Origin: SAR202 cluster bacterium
GTDB lineage: Bacteria; Chloroflexota; Dehalococcoidia; Lucifugimonadales; OSU-TB39
Assembly: GCA_009392195.1 (NCBI GenBank)
Contig: VFGY01000025.1
Span: 1-64,000, forward strand
Length of the DNA: 64,000 bases
Direction: 5' to 3'
The position numbers were made by a program, and so were the translations under genes. This document shows, one piece after another, positions 1-7,701 of this stretch. The number at the start of each line of letters is the position of its first letter. Position 1 is the first letter of the stretch. The notes beneath the pieces were generated by a model that saw only the letters and a program-made list of their open reading frames with translations, had not been told where the DNA came from and did not search any database.

Positions 1-37
1 ATCTATACAATAAAATTTTAGAGACAAATCTAGCGCA

Positions 38-358
38 ATGGAAGTATTATCCAGATCTATTGCCACTGCTAATCCAGCACCAACTGCTACACAAGTGACA
101 ACTACTATTACTTCTAATATAAGTGGATATTCTCTAAGTAATATCACAATTAGTGCTGGAACAGTGATCAAATGGATAAATTCTCATTCTGCTCCACATA
201 CTGTCACCTTAGGTACTCTAGGAAACCTAAGTGATATTTGGGATAGCGGTACTATTTCTAACAGTAATAGTTATTCCTACTAGTTCTCCAACTCGGGTAC
301 ATTCCAATACTTCTGCAAAATACATACTTCAATGAGAGCTAAGGTAACTGTAAATTAA
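38..358 (+). pseudogene. Decayed cupredoxin (plastocyanin/azurin-like) gene
   Basis: The translation reads as a blue-copper domain: a GTVIKWIN strand, SAPHTVT with the first copper His, then after an in-frame TAG at 281-283 the C-terminal part continues in the same frame as SGTFQYFCKIHTSM, containing the Cys, His and Met copper ligands, and ends at TAA 356-358. All four ligand positions are present, so only the TAG breaks the domain. The 5' side is also abnormal: a TAA at 11-13 lies in frame and no signal peptide or lipobox precedes the domain, although such proteins are normally exported. I read this as a recently decayed gene. A sequencing error at the TAG, or suppression, is possible but the missing signal argues against an intact gene. 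Confidence 0.6.
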
Positions 359-380
359 TCTCTTATCTGTATTTTTATAT

Positions 381-626
381 TTGCAAAAAGGTTATGATAT
401 TCCAAACTACAAATTAGGAATATACAATTTGAAACCAACCTCATTTGAAGAAAAAGAATACCAAATCAAAATTCGCTTTAGTGGCACTAGAGTTATAACT
501 GTAACTGCACACACATTAGAAAATGCTAGATTTCAGGCAAAGGAACTTGTGACTGAAACGTTACAAGGCAGTGATATTAAAGTTGAAGCCTATCCAAGAC
601 CTACCAAAGCTCAAAGAATAGACTGA
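381..626 (+). CDS. Small protein of unknown function
   Basis: Up to 81 residues; I do not recognise the family. The most protein-like part is residues 25-60 (YQIKIRFSGTRVITVTAH, then a helix-like LENARFQAKEL), a beta-beta-alpha pattern. The frame opens with TTG at 381; a second TTG at 429 also gives a sensible start, and neither has a convincing Shine-Dalgarno sequence. It is followed by about 130 bases of AT-rich leader before the dioxygenase gene. The overlapping antisense frame (601-885) has low-complexity composition and covers the next gene, so I prefer this strand. Confidence 0.5.
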   Translation: MQKGYDIPNYKLGIYNLKPTSFEEKEYQIKIRFSGTRVITVTAHTLENARFQAKELVTETLQGSDIKVEAYPRPTKAQRID

Positions 627-726
627 TTTTTGTTAAAGCAGGATACAACAATAAATAATTAACAGAAAATTCAAAGTATAATGTTTTTCTAAGTTTTTCG
701 ACCCTCATGCGATGAAATATGTAGTT

Positions 727-756
727 ATTAAGAGGAACAATATTAAGAGGAACAAA
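727..756 (+). repeat. Tandem 15-base duplication carrying two ribosome-binding sites
   Basis: ATTAAGAGGAACAAT (727-741) is followed directly by ATTAAGAGGAACAAA (742-756), 14 of 15 bases identical. Each copy holds an AGAGGA Shine-Dalgarno-like core; the second sits about 6 bases before the ATG at 758. A 17-codon frame (ATG at 712, TAA at 763-765) runs through both copies and overlaps the downstream start. Whether that frame is translated is unknown. Confidence 0.7.
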
Positions 757-757
757 T

Positions 758-1672
758 ATGACTAAATATAACGGTAAAAACAGAACTATCGACTGTGAAC
801 CTACTTTGAATGATTCACAAGTTCTCGAATTTTGTAAAAATGGATACTTGATTTTAGAAAATGTTGTTCCAAACGAAATCAACAAAAAAACTATCGATTA
901 CTTGAATGGGAAAACACCTTCAAACCCTGAATATATACCTGACGGATTATCCGAAAAAGATTTAGATTCTATACGACACTCCAATGAACCAAGTACACTG
1001 ATTTTAGAAAAATGGTTTAGAGAAAATGTGATTATGAATCCTATACTGTGTGGAGCCTTGAGGTCTTTATTAGGTGCAAACTTCGGTATTCCAGTTTTAA
1101 TAAGCGCCCACAGTGTAGAATGTCCTGCAGCAGCTCAACCGTGGCACCATGATGCTGACAGCGTCTTTGGACCAGAACTAAATTACCTAGAAAATTTTTA
1201 TTATCCACAGGATACTCCTATAGAGATGGGACCAACAGAAATACTGCCTGGTTCTCATATCAGCCATACAACGCTTGATTATAAAGATTCTGGAACACTA
1301 GCAGCTGTTCCAGCAGGTTCATTTGTAATTCATCATCAAAGCATTTTCCATAGACGAGGTAAATCTACAGGAAAAGGTAAGCGGCATATGCTCAAATACA
1401 ATTATTGGCGAACATCTGAACCTGTATCTGACTGGTTAGAAGAACCAGGATTTAATCCTGAAACAGCTGATTTTGGCGGTCATAACGTAGGTCGATATTA
1501 CGCCCATATGTTTTATTGGCTTTCAGGCAAAGGAGACCAATATAGAATAATCGGAGGACAAGCTTGGCCATGGAGCATAAAAAACCAAATTGGTCCATCC
1601 TACGGATTTGGCAGTAGCAAAGGATACAAACCTGATTGGAGGAAAAACAATCCTGATGGTTACACAGATTAA
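758..1672 (+). CDS. Phytanoyl-CoA dioxygenase (PhyH) family protein
   Basis: A 304-residue Fe(II)/2-oxoglutarate-dependent dioxygenase of the PhyH superfamily. The iron-binding facial triad is visible as H130-x-D132 in QPWHHDADS and a distal His, probably H198 in QSIFHRRGK. Between them MGPTEILPGSHISH is the typical strand-turn of this family. These enzymes hydroxylate unactivated carbons in the cytoplasm; the substrate cannot be told from sequence. The ATG at 758 has a strong, duplicated AGAGGA site upstream. It is first in an apparent three-gene operon with an NHL protein (33-base gap) and a reductive-dehalogenase-like protein. A second, diverged PhyH lies at 18707-19588. Confidence 0.88.
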   Translation: MTKYNGKNRTIDCEPTLNDSQVLEFCKNGYLILENVVPNEINKKTIDYLNGKTPSNPEYIPDGLSEKDLDSIRHSNEPSTLILEKWFRENVIMNPILCGALRSLLGANFGIPVLISAHSVECPAAAQPWHHDADSVFGPELNYLENFYYPQDTPIEMGPTEILPGSHISHTTLDYKDSGTLAAVPAGSFVIHHQSIFHRRGKSTGKGKRHMLKYNYWRTSEPVSDWLEEPGFNPETADFGGHNVGRYYAHMFYWLSGKGDQYRIIGGQAWPWSIKNQIGPSYGFGSSKGYKPDWRKNNPDGYTD

Positions 1673-1705
1673 AAAGACATTCAACTATCAGTTGCGAATG
1701 ACTTT

Positions 1706-2764
1706 ATGAAAACCACAGTAAGTGCTGGAAGAGCTTGGCACTATAAATATTCGATTGGAAGACAGACTGCTGAACATAATGAAAGTAAATTTGGCAGGAC
1801 TGGAGGATCTTGCAGCCCTATGGATATAGCAGTACTTGGAGAATGCATATTCATACTAAGCAGGGGGTTTGGTTACACAACCGACGGATATTATGGAGAT
1901 CTCGGAAATCGCATAGGCAAAACAACATTCGATGAAGACCATTTAGGAGATTTTGCCAGAAATGGATTTACATGGCCTAACAGCCTTGCAATATCTGCTG
2001 AAGGAAATGTTTTTTGTTCCGATGAATATGAAAACAAAATATATGCATTCGGACCAGACCAAATCATTACATTCCCAGAAGCAAATCCTAACGGTGAAAG
2101 TATTTTCAACTGGGGATCATCAGGAAGTAATCCTGGAGAATTAAATGGTCCAACAGGTCTAGCTTTTGATAAAGAAAATAATCTATATGTAGTAGATAGC
2201 AAAAACAACAGAATACAACTTTTTTCTTCAACTGGAGATTTTATAAGACAATGGGGCAATAAAGGAAATGGCCCCGGAGAATTTAATAATCCATGGGGTT
2301 TGACTTTGGATTATGAAGGAAATGTTTATGTGGCTGACTGGGGAAATAACCGAGTGCAAAAATTTGATTCTAACGACAACTATTTATCGTCTTTCGGATA
2401 TTCAGAAGAACGTGAAGTATGTTTAAACCGTCCTGCCCATGTTGCAATAGATAATCAAGGCGATGTATATGTGACAGATTGGGGAAATAAAAGAGTTCAG
2501 ATTTATGAACCAGATGGAGAAATTATGGCCTCATTGTATGGCGATGCAGATGATTACTCAAAAGCAGGATTGTATGTCTTAAACAGAGACCCCGAATCAA
2601 TTAAAAAAGTGCAACAGAATCCAGACCCTATGCAACATCTTGCAACATTTGGAAGACCAACAGGAATAGCAATAACGGAAGACAACCGAATCGTAATAGC
2701 TGATACAAGATGCAGATTGCAAATATATCAAAAAGACACCGAATATAGTGAACCTCCAGCATAA
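1706..2764 (+). CDS. NHL-repeat beta-propeller protein
   Basis: 352 residues with at least four NHL repeats between about residues 130 and 280, each with the pattern GLAFDxxNNLYVVDSxNNRIQLF and a following FxxxWGxxGxxPGEFNxP linker, followed by a weaker blade near the C-terminus. This predicts a six-bladed propeller related to SMP-30/peptidylglycine lyase propellers. There is no signal peptide, so a cytoplasmic location is likely. The N-terminal 60 residues (AGRAWHYKYSIGRQTAEH) lie outside the repeats. It sits between PhyH and the Fe-S protein with short gaps, so co-transcription is likely. It could be a lyase/lactonase-type enzyme or a binding scaffold; NHL sequence alone does not decide. 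Confidence 0.85.
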   Translation: MKTTVSAGRAWHYKYSIGRQTAEHNESKFGRTGGSCSPMDIAVLGECIFILSRGFGYTTDGYYGDLGNRIGKTTFDEDHLGDFARNGFTWPNSLAISAEGNVFCSDEYENKIYAFGPDQIITFPEANPNGESIFNWGSSGSNPGELNGPTGLAFDKENNLYVVDSKNNRIQLFSSTGDFIRQWGNKGNGPGEFNNPWGLTLDYEGNVYVADWGNNRVQKFDSNDNYLSSFGYSEEREVCLNRPAHVAIDNQGDVYVTDWGNKRVQIYEPDGEIMASLYGDADDYSKAGLYVLNRDPESIKKVQQNPDPMQHLATFGRPTGIAITEDNRIVIADTRCRLQIYQKDTEYSEPPA

Positions 2765-2789
2765 AAGCTGACCATACTGGGAACAGATT

Positions 2790-4034
2790 ATGTCAACCAA
2801 AAAAATCCATCACGTAGTTACTAGGCCAGGCAAAAACGAGAATGATAAAGATGTACAAATCAAAGTTGCTGAAGATATAGCTGGTTCACCAGGTATACCA
2901 ACTATAGAAAGCGATGTCTCTTTCTATTCAAGAGAATATCCTCAGGAAGCACATTTCATTGAAAATTCCGCAGACAGAGACTGGCTCTGGTCACAATACA
3001 CAGATACTTTTACAGAGTTCCGAAAACAATATGAAAAACAAGAACAACCGTTGATTAAAAGGGCTAATCATTCTGGTAATAGACAGCCACTGATCAAACC
3101 CAATACAAATAAAGACTATACCGAAATACTACGGACTAAAGCCAGAAAACTTGGATTCAACGAGGTTGGGTTTACGAAATATGACAAAAGATATACCTTC
3201 ATCAGTAGAAAAAAATGGGTGAAATATCCAAACGCAATATGCCTTGGACTTGAGCAAGAATATGAAGCAACTCAAACACTACCTAGTGAAAAATCTGAAC
3301 ACGCTCATTTTGGCACCTATCTGAAAGAAGGGAAATTAGCTTTAGAATTAGCAGAATACATTCTATCTCTAGGTTACCATTCCCAAGTACATAGCCACAG
3401 CGATTCCAGTGCACCTTATATACCGATGTTTGTAAATGCTGGATTAGGTCAATTAGGTGCTAACGGACAATTACTTAGTCCACACTTGGGTTCACGGATG
3501 AGACTGATGATAATAACTACCGATATGCCACTTAAATATGATTCACCCATCGATTACGGTATAAATAAATTTTGTGGCAAATGTCAGGTATGTGTAAAAA
3601 GGTGTCCTAGTAACGCCTTATCTAATAAACCAATATGGTGGAGGGGAGTACAAAAATATAAAGTCAACTATGGTAGATGTAGAGCCGTTATGGGAAGATA
3701 TGACGGATGTGCTATTTGTATGAAAGTATGCCCTGTACAAAAATTCGGCATGGAAAAGGTTATGAATCACTACGTTGAAACAGGAAAAATACTAGGAAAA
3801 GGTACTAACGACTTGGAAAGTTATTCTTTAAAAGACAAAGGTTATTTCGACGCAAAATCAAAACCAAAATTTGACAAGCATTTCTTTGAGATACCAAGAG
3901 GTAAAAACTACAACTGGATTTTCGCAAATTTCAGGGAAAATGTACTTAACAAAAAAAAGGTGGAAAAAGAAGACTTGAGTACTTTCACATCAGACTTAGA
4001 ATCATCCTTGTTTGAATCTGATATATCAACCTAA
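2790..4034 (+). CDS. Reductive-dehalogenase-like 4Fe-4S protein, no TAT signal
   Basis: A 414-residue protein with two ferredoxin-type cluster motifs: C262-x2-C265-x2-C268-x3-C272-P, and C297 with C307-x2-C310-x3-C314-P. Upstream, residues 210-245 (PYIPMFVNAGLGQLGANG, then LGSRMRLMIITTDMPL) match the corrinoid-binding core shared by reductive dehalogenases and the related epoxyqueuosine reductase QueG. The GLGQLGxNG block resembles RdhA more than QueG. The N-terminus has no twin-arginine signal and no membrane anchor gene (rdhB) follows, so it is not a classical respiratory RdhA; a cytoplasmic, catabolic role is more likely. It is the last gene of the PhyH-NHL cluster (25-base gap). Substrate unknown. 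Confidence 0.78.
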   Translation: MSTKKIHHVVTRPGKNENDKDVQIKVAEDIAGSPGIPTIESDVSFYSREYPQEAHFIENSADRDWLWSQYTDTFTEFRKQYEKQEQPLIKRANHSGNRQPLIKPNTNKDYTEILRTKARKLGFNEVGFTKYDKRYTFISRKKWVKYPNAICLGLEQEYEATQTLPSEKSEHAHFGTYLKEGKLALELAEYILSLGYHSQVHSHSDSSAPYIPMFVNAGLGQLGANGQLLSPHLGSRMRLMIITTDMPLKYDSPIDYGINKFCGKCQVCVKRCPSNALSNKPIWWRGVQKYKVNYGRCRAVMGRYDGCAICMKVCPVQKFGMEKVMNHYVETGKILGKGTNDLESYSLKDKGYFDAKSKPKFDKHFFEIPRGKNYNWIFANFRENVLNKKKVEKEDLSTFTSDLESSLFESDIST

Positions 4035-4157
4035 GCAAATGTAATTAACGTCTCTCAAATAAGATAGCTATGTACTACTCAAACATATACAATTTTACAG
4101 ATTCAACACCATGACGCTAATAATAAATACTTGCCTCACTGAAACTCAAATCTATAA

Positions 4158-5090
4158 ATGGATAAGCATATGAGATTATATGATAACAACAAATGGAAAT
4201 GTACTCTTGAATTAGATATAGAAAGAAATATTATTGATGGAAATCCTTCAGTATTACGGAAGGCAATTCAAAATGGTGCTGATCTCAGAATTCACACTAG
4301 ATTCCAGCATAATGAACATATCGATACGAATTCTAATAATGATGAACTTATCCTGGAAGCAGCTGAGTTTCGTACAACCTATTTTGTTGATAACCAATGG
4401 ATAGCGGGTATAATGACGCTCCGCCAACCTACAACACCGCCTTTAGCTGAATTTACTCAAAGACCATCCATGTCTTTTTTTATGTACAATGAAGATGGAC
4501 TTCAATGTAGAGCTAGACCATATCTTGAAGCGGAATCTCCTAAATATTCAATTCCACCGGATTATCCTAAACGAAAAAAACCAAATATGACAAAAATGCA
4601 TCCTATTGACGAGTGGGATACTGAAACAAATGCACCAAGTGACAATTTCATATATGATTTTGATTTCTTTCGATACTTTGTACGAGATGATTGGATAGAA
4701 GTTTTGTCACATGATGAAAATGGGAATACAGTTTCAGGGTCACCTGAAGACCTAGCAGATGCAATCGCTCAAGGAATGGAAGTTAAGGCAGGTTTACGTA
4801 ATTTGTGTAGCGACTTATCTTTGAATAATTCTCCAACACTTCAACATGAAACATTTATACAAATGAATTCTTGCTACTATTATACAAAACAAAAGATATT
4901 TATTGGAGGCTCTCACCCCCTAGTAAGAGTAGCTCCCAATATTCCAATGAAATATCAAAGTAATAACTGGGATTTCGGATGGTTAATGCTACGTAATGAC
5001 GGAAAAGTAGGTCGTAGGTTAGTAGATCCATACACATTGAAATTCACAGATTCGCAAAGTAGCCATGCAATCCGTTGGTTTGTCAGATAA
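4158..5090 (+). CDS. Unknown protein with two related halves
   Basis: 310 residues, no family recognised, no signal peptide or membrane segment. It seems to be an internal duplication. Residues 10-120 contain W-K-C-T, GNPSVLRKAIQNGADLRI, then AEFRTTYFVDNQWIAGI and MYNEDGLQCRARPYL. Residues 175-300 repeat the order: W-I-E-V, GSPEDLADAIAQGMEVKA, then HETFIQMNSCYYYTKQKIF and MLRNDGKVGRRLVDPYT. Each half predicts a strand, a short helix, and paired strands ending in a G/R-rich turn. The gene follows a 123-base gap after the Fe-S gene, and its own ATG has no clear Shine-Dalgarno. Codon use looks like its neighbours. Function not assignable. Confidence 0.75.
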   Translation: MDKHMRLYDNNKWKCTLELDIERNIIDGNPSVLRKAIQNGADLRIHTRFQHNEHIDTNSNNDELILEAAEFRTTYFVDNQWIAGIMTLRQPTTPPLAEFTQRPSMSFFMYNEDGLQCRARPYLEAESPKYSIPPDYPKRKKPNMTKMHPIDEWDTETNAPSDNFIYDFDFFRYFVRDDWIEVLSHDENGNTVSGSPEDLADAIAQGMEVKAGLRNLCSDLSLNNSPTLQHETFIQMNSCYYYTKQKIFIGGSHPLVRVAPNIPMKYQSNNWDFGWLMLRNDGKVGRRLVDPYTLKFTDSQSSHAIRWFVR

Positions 5091-5107
5091 AATCTACAAT
5101 TATAGTC

Positions 5108-6643
5108 CTATTGGGTTTCCCTATATTGTAATTCATTCCAAATGCTCTTCATTTGCCAAACCTTCATTTTCAAAAGTTCAGAAGTCCCACCTCTTGAAAA
5201 AAATGAAATAAATCGACTATCCTCTCTCAAGGGATAACTACGAATTGTCAAGCATTGCTTGTCATTTCCAAACACCTCTATAATGCTACGGTCAATGAAC
5301 ATACGTAACCTCAATATTCTATCGTCAATTAAGTCAATAGGACCAGTTTCAGGTGGTCTACCATAAACTTCTAAATGGTTTGATGATTCAGAAACATCTA
5401 TTTGAATTGAATCTTTAACAATAGGATGCTTATTTGAACGCAAAAGAGAAACCCTAGTCTTTTCCTCGCCATCAATTGACCTAAGAACATAAAATCCTGC
5501 CTCTCGCGCTGACCCTAAGTCTATTTCAGCTTCAATTTCTATAGATTTACCGCCTATATTATCGAGTAATATATCTTCTCCATGTTCAGCTTTTACGTTA
5601 AAAATATTTGCTTCTTCCAAACGAAGATTTTTTGTTTCTGAAACAGGTGAAATATTTAAACTCCCATCAGAATCTAATGACAATTGTCTTGGTAACGTCA
5701 TAACATCTTGCCATCCTTCTGTCGGCTTACCTTCTTTAACATTGAAAATAGCTAAAACCCTACCAGATTTATCAACTGTTGCAGATGGAGCATGAAGGCT
5801 AGCATTCTGGTATGCTCCATAATTCATCCTGCCATGTATTTCTGGTTCAAATCGATGCGTACGTTGATCATAACTACCAATAAAATATTGGCTACATCTT
5901 TTATGACTAAAAAATAAGAAAAGATGCTTTCCATTACCAATAGGCAAAAAATTTGGAACGGCACCGTCTTCTCCTGGCTCAGTAAAATATGATGAGGTAA
6001 AAAGCCTACCAATATGCTTCCAATCATTTAGGTTTTTAGAATAAAACAGGTGGTTTACAGCAATACAATCCACACTCCTCTCTCCATTCATATAGACACC
6101 TGACACAGAATAATAACCGTCCGACTCTTTCCATATGCAAGGATCAAAGACTTTATATGGCAATATATTTTTATCGACAGGAACAATTGGGATAACTGGG
6201 TTGTCTGGGAGCTTATCCCATTTGTTTAACATAGAGTCAGAAGAAACAGCTATACAGTTTCCCAATTCTGTACCATGATAAATAGCAATAACCCTATTAT
6301 TTTCTACAATAGTCTGACCACTATAACAATCTTTTTCCAAAGTCGGATATATAGCTGGTTCGAGATCCTGCCAATGAACTAAATCAGTACTAACAGTATG
6401 CCCCCAATGAACTCTTTGCTCACCTTCAGGTTTGAACTGATAAAACAGATGATAAAAACCGTTCCATTCACATAAGCCATTAGGGTCATTGATAATATTT
6501 TCAGGAGGGCTGAAATGAAATATTGGTCTATATGGGTCTTTAGCAAGCGACTCTCTTGATGAACGAAACCTCTCTAAAATCTCAGATGAATTTAGACCAG
6601 TCAAAACACTCTGCACATAATTATTAGATGATTTCGAATTCAT
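5108..6643 (-). CDS. Glycoside hydrolase family 32 (beta-fructosidase-type)
   Basis: 511 residues with the GH32 five-bladed propeller (about 40-340) and a C-terminal beta-sandwich (about 360-500). The nucleophile motif is intact: FSPPENIINDPNG with D53. Downstream are WGHTVSTDLVHW, YSGQTI and KVFDPCIWK, the counterpart of the usual RDP box with Phe replacing Arg. The acid/base motif ECPD is not present in classical form; TEPGEDGAVPNF probably supplies the Glu. These differences suggest a divergent subgroup, so a fructan or sucrose substrate is only likely. No signal peptide, so intracellular. It lies downstream of a sugar isomerase-like gene in the same orientation (32-base gap). Confidence 0.85.
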   Translation of the reverse strand: MNSKSSNNYVQSVLTGLNSSEILERFRSSRESLAKDPYRPIFHFSPPENIINDPNGLCEWNGFYHLFYQFKPEGEQRVHWGHTVSTDLVHWQDLEPAIYPTLEKDCYSGQTIVENNRVIAIYHGTELGNCIAVSSDSMLNKWDKLPDNPVIPIVPVDKNILPYKVFDPCIWKESDGYYSVSGVYMNGERSVDCIAVNHLFYSKNLNDWKHIGRLFTSSYFTEPGEDGAVPNFLPIGNGKHLFLFFSHKRCSQYFIGSYDQRTHRFEPEIHGRMNYGAYQNASLHAPSATVDKSGRVLAIFNVKEGKPTEGWQDVMTLPRQLSLDSDGSLNISPVSETKNLRLEEANIFNVKAEHGEDILLDNIGGKSIEIEAEIDLGSAREAGFYVLRSIDGEEKTRVSLLRSNKHPIVKDSIQIDVSESSNHLEVYGRPPETGPIDLIDDRILRLRMFIDRSIIEVFGNDKQCLTIRSYPLREDSRFISFFSRGGTSELLKMKVWQMKSIWNELQYRETQ

Positions 6644-6675
6644 TTATCCACCTCTACATTCATATGAGATAGATT

Positions 6676-7560
6676 CTATATGTTAGAAATACCTCTATCC
6701 AGCCAAATATTAGCGACTTGCGCTGTTTGGGATCCAACTTCCTCTGGATTTGATTGGGTATTTCTTGATATAACCTCCATTGTCCAAGCACCATCAAATT
6801 TAATATCCGATAAAGCTTGACCGAAAGAATCAAAATCAATTACGCCTTGTCCAGGAGGTCTATGGCAATCTAAAGGTCCATCTCCATCTTGTATATGCAG
6901 AGCGAACAATCTATCTCCAGCTATCTTAACCTGTTCTCCGACGTCTAAAGCAGATAACCTAGTGTGTCCCACATCCATACAGATCCCTACATGTTTATCA
7001 TCAAATGCCTGCAAAAACGACCTCAACTGCTGCATAGACTCTAGCGGTCTTACAATCCATCCCCATTCTGGTTTGGAGGGCAAATTTTCCAAAGCTATTT
7101 TTATATCACACTCTTTTGCAGTTTGTGACAATTCATATACAGATTCTCCAATATATTTAACAGATTCACCAAAAGTAAAAGAATCACGAGGTTCCGCATT
7201 TGGGTCAACTGATCCGGTGGGATGCACCACTACAACTTCTCCACCCAATTCAGATATAAATCTAATTGCAGATTGTACTTGGGAAACACTTTTTTTCCTT
7301 ACCGCAATATCTGCACTTTCCAAATTGACCGTTGTGTATGGAGCATGAATACTTCTAGGTAAAAGTTCAACTTCTTTCAATGTTTGTTTAAACAATTCGA
7401 TATCAGGTACTTTACCATCAGCCCAAATAGAACCTTCAGCTATTAATTCAGTCTCGTCAAAACCAGAATTCTTTACTTTTCTTAAAGCATCAATTTGATT
7501 ACCTTCATATTCATCACCCTCGGAAATAAATAAAACCGAAGCTAAACTAAATTGTTTCAT
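6676..7560 (-). CDS. Sugar phosphate isomerase/epimerase family (xylose isomerase-like TIM barrel)
   Basis: 294 residues of the AP-endonuclease-2/xylose-isomerase-like barrel. Likely metal ligands lie in IALENLPSKPEWGW (Glu), GICMDVGHTRL (Asp and His), LHIQDGDG (His) and WTMEVI (Glu). Family members isomerise or epimerise keto-sugars, or act as inosose dehydratases. The ATG at 7560 has a short purine-rich stretch upstream (AGGGGT). It is the first gene of a two-gene minus-strand unit with the GH32 gene, so a role in processing a released sugar is plausible. Exact reaction unknown. Confidence 0.85.
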   Translation of the reverse strand: MKQFSLASVLFISEGDEYEGNQIDALRKVKNSGFDETELIAEGSIWADGKVPDIELFKQTLKEVELLPRSIHAPYTTVNLESADIAVRKKSVSQVQSAIRFISELGGEVVVVHPTGSVDPNAEPRDSFTFGESVKYIGESVYELSQTAKECDIKIALENLPSKPEWGWIVRPLESMQQLRSFLQAFDDKHVGICMDVGHTRLSALDVGEQVKIAGDRLFALHIQDGDGPLDCHRPPGQGVIDFDSFGQALSDIKFDGAWTMEVISRNTQSNPEEVGSQTAQVANIWLDRGISNI

Positions 7561-7701
7561 TTTTTACCCCTATAAATCGGTGTATTTTTTAGGTTTTGGA
7601 CTATTCTAACCCTAAATGAATTTTATAACATTACCGAAACTTTAAATTATTGTGTAAAAACTTTAACACCTTAAAAGTAGCGAAAGTCAGGAGTTTATTT
7701 A

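Noticed and set aside
281-283. TAG in the cupredoxin as pyrrolysine
   Set aside because: No pyl genes are seen, the site is not a catalytic residue, and the 5' end is also damaged, so decay is simpler.
601-885. 94-codon frame on the minus strand
   Set aside because: It is antisense to the dioxygenase start and its leader, has no family resemblance and low-complexity composition.
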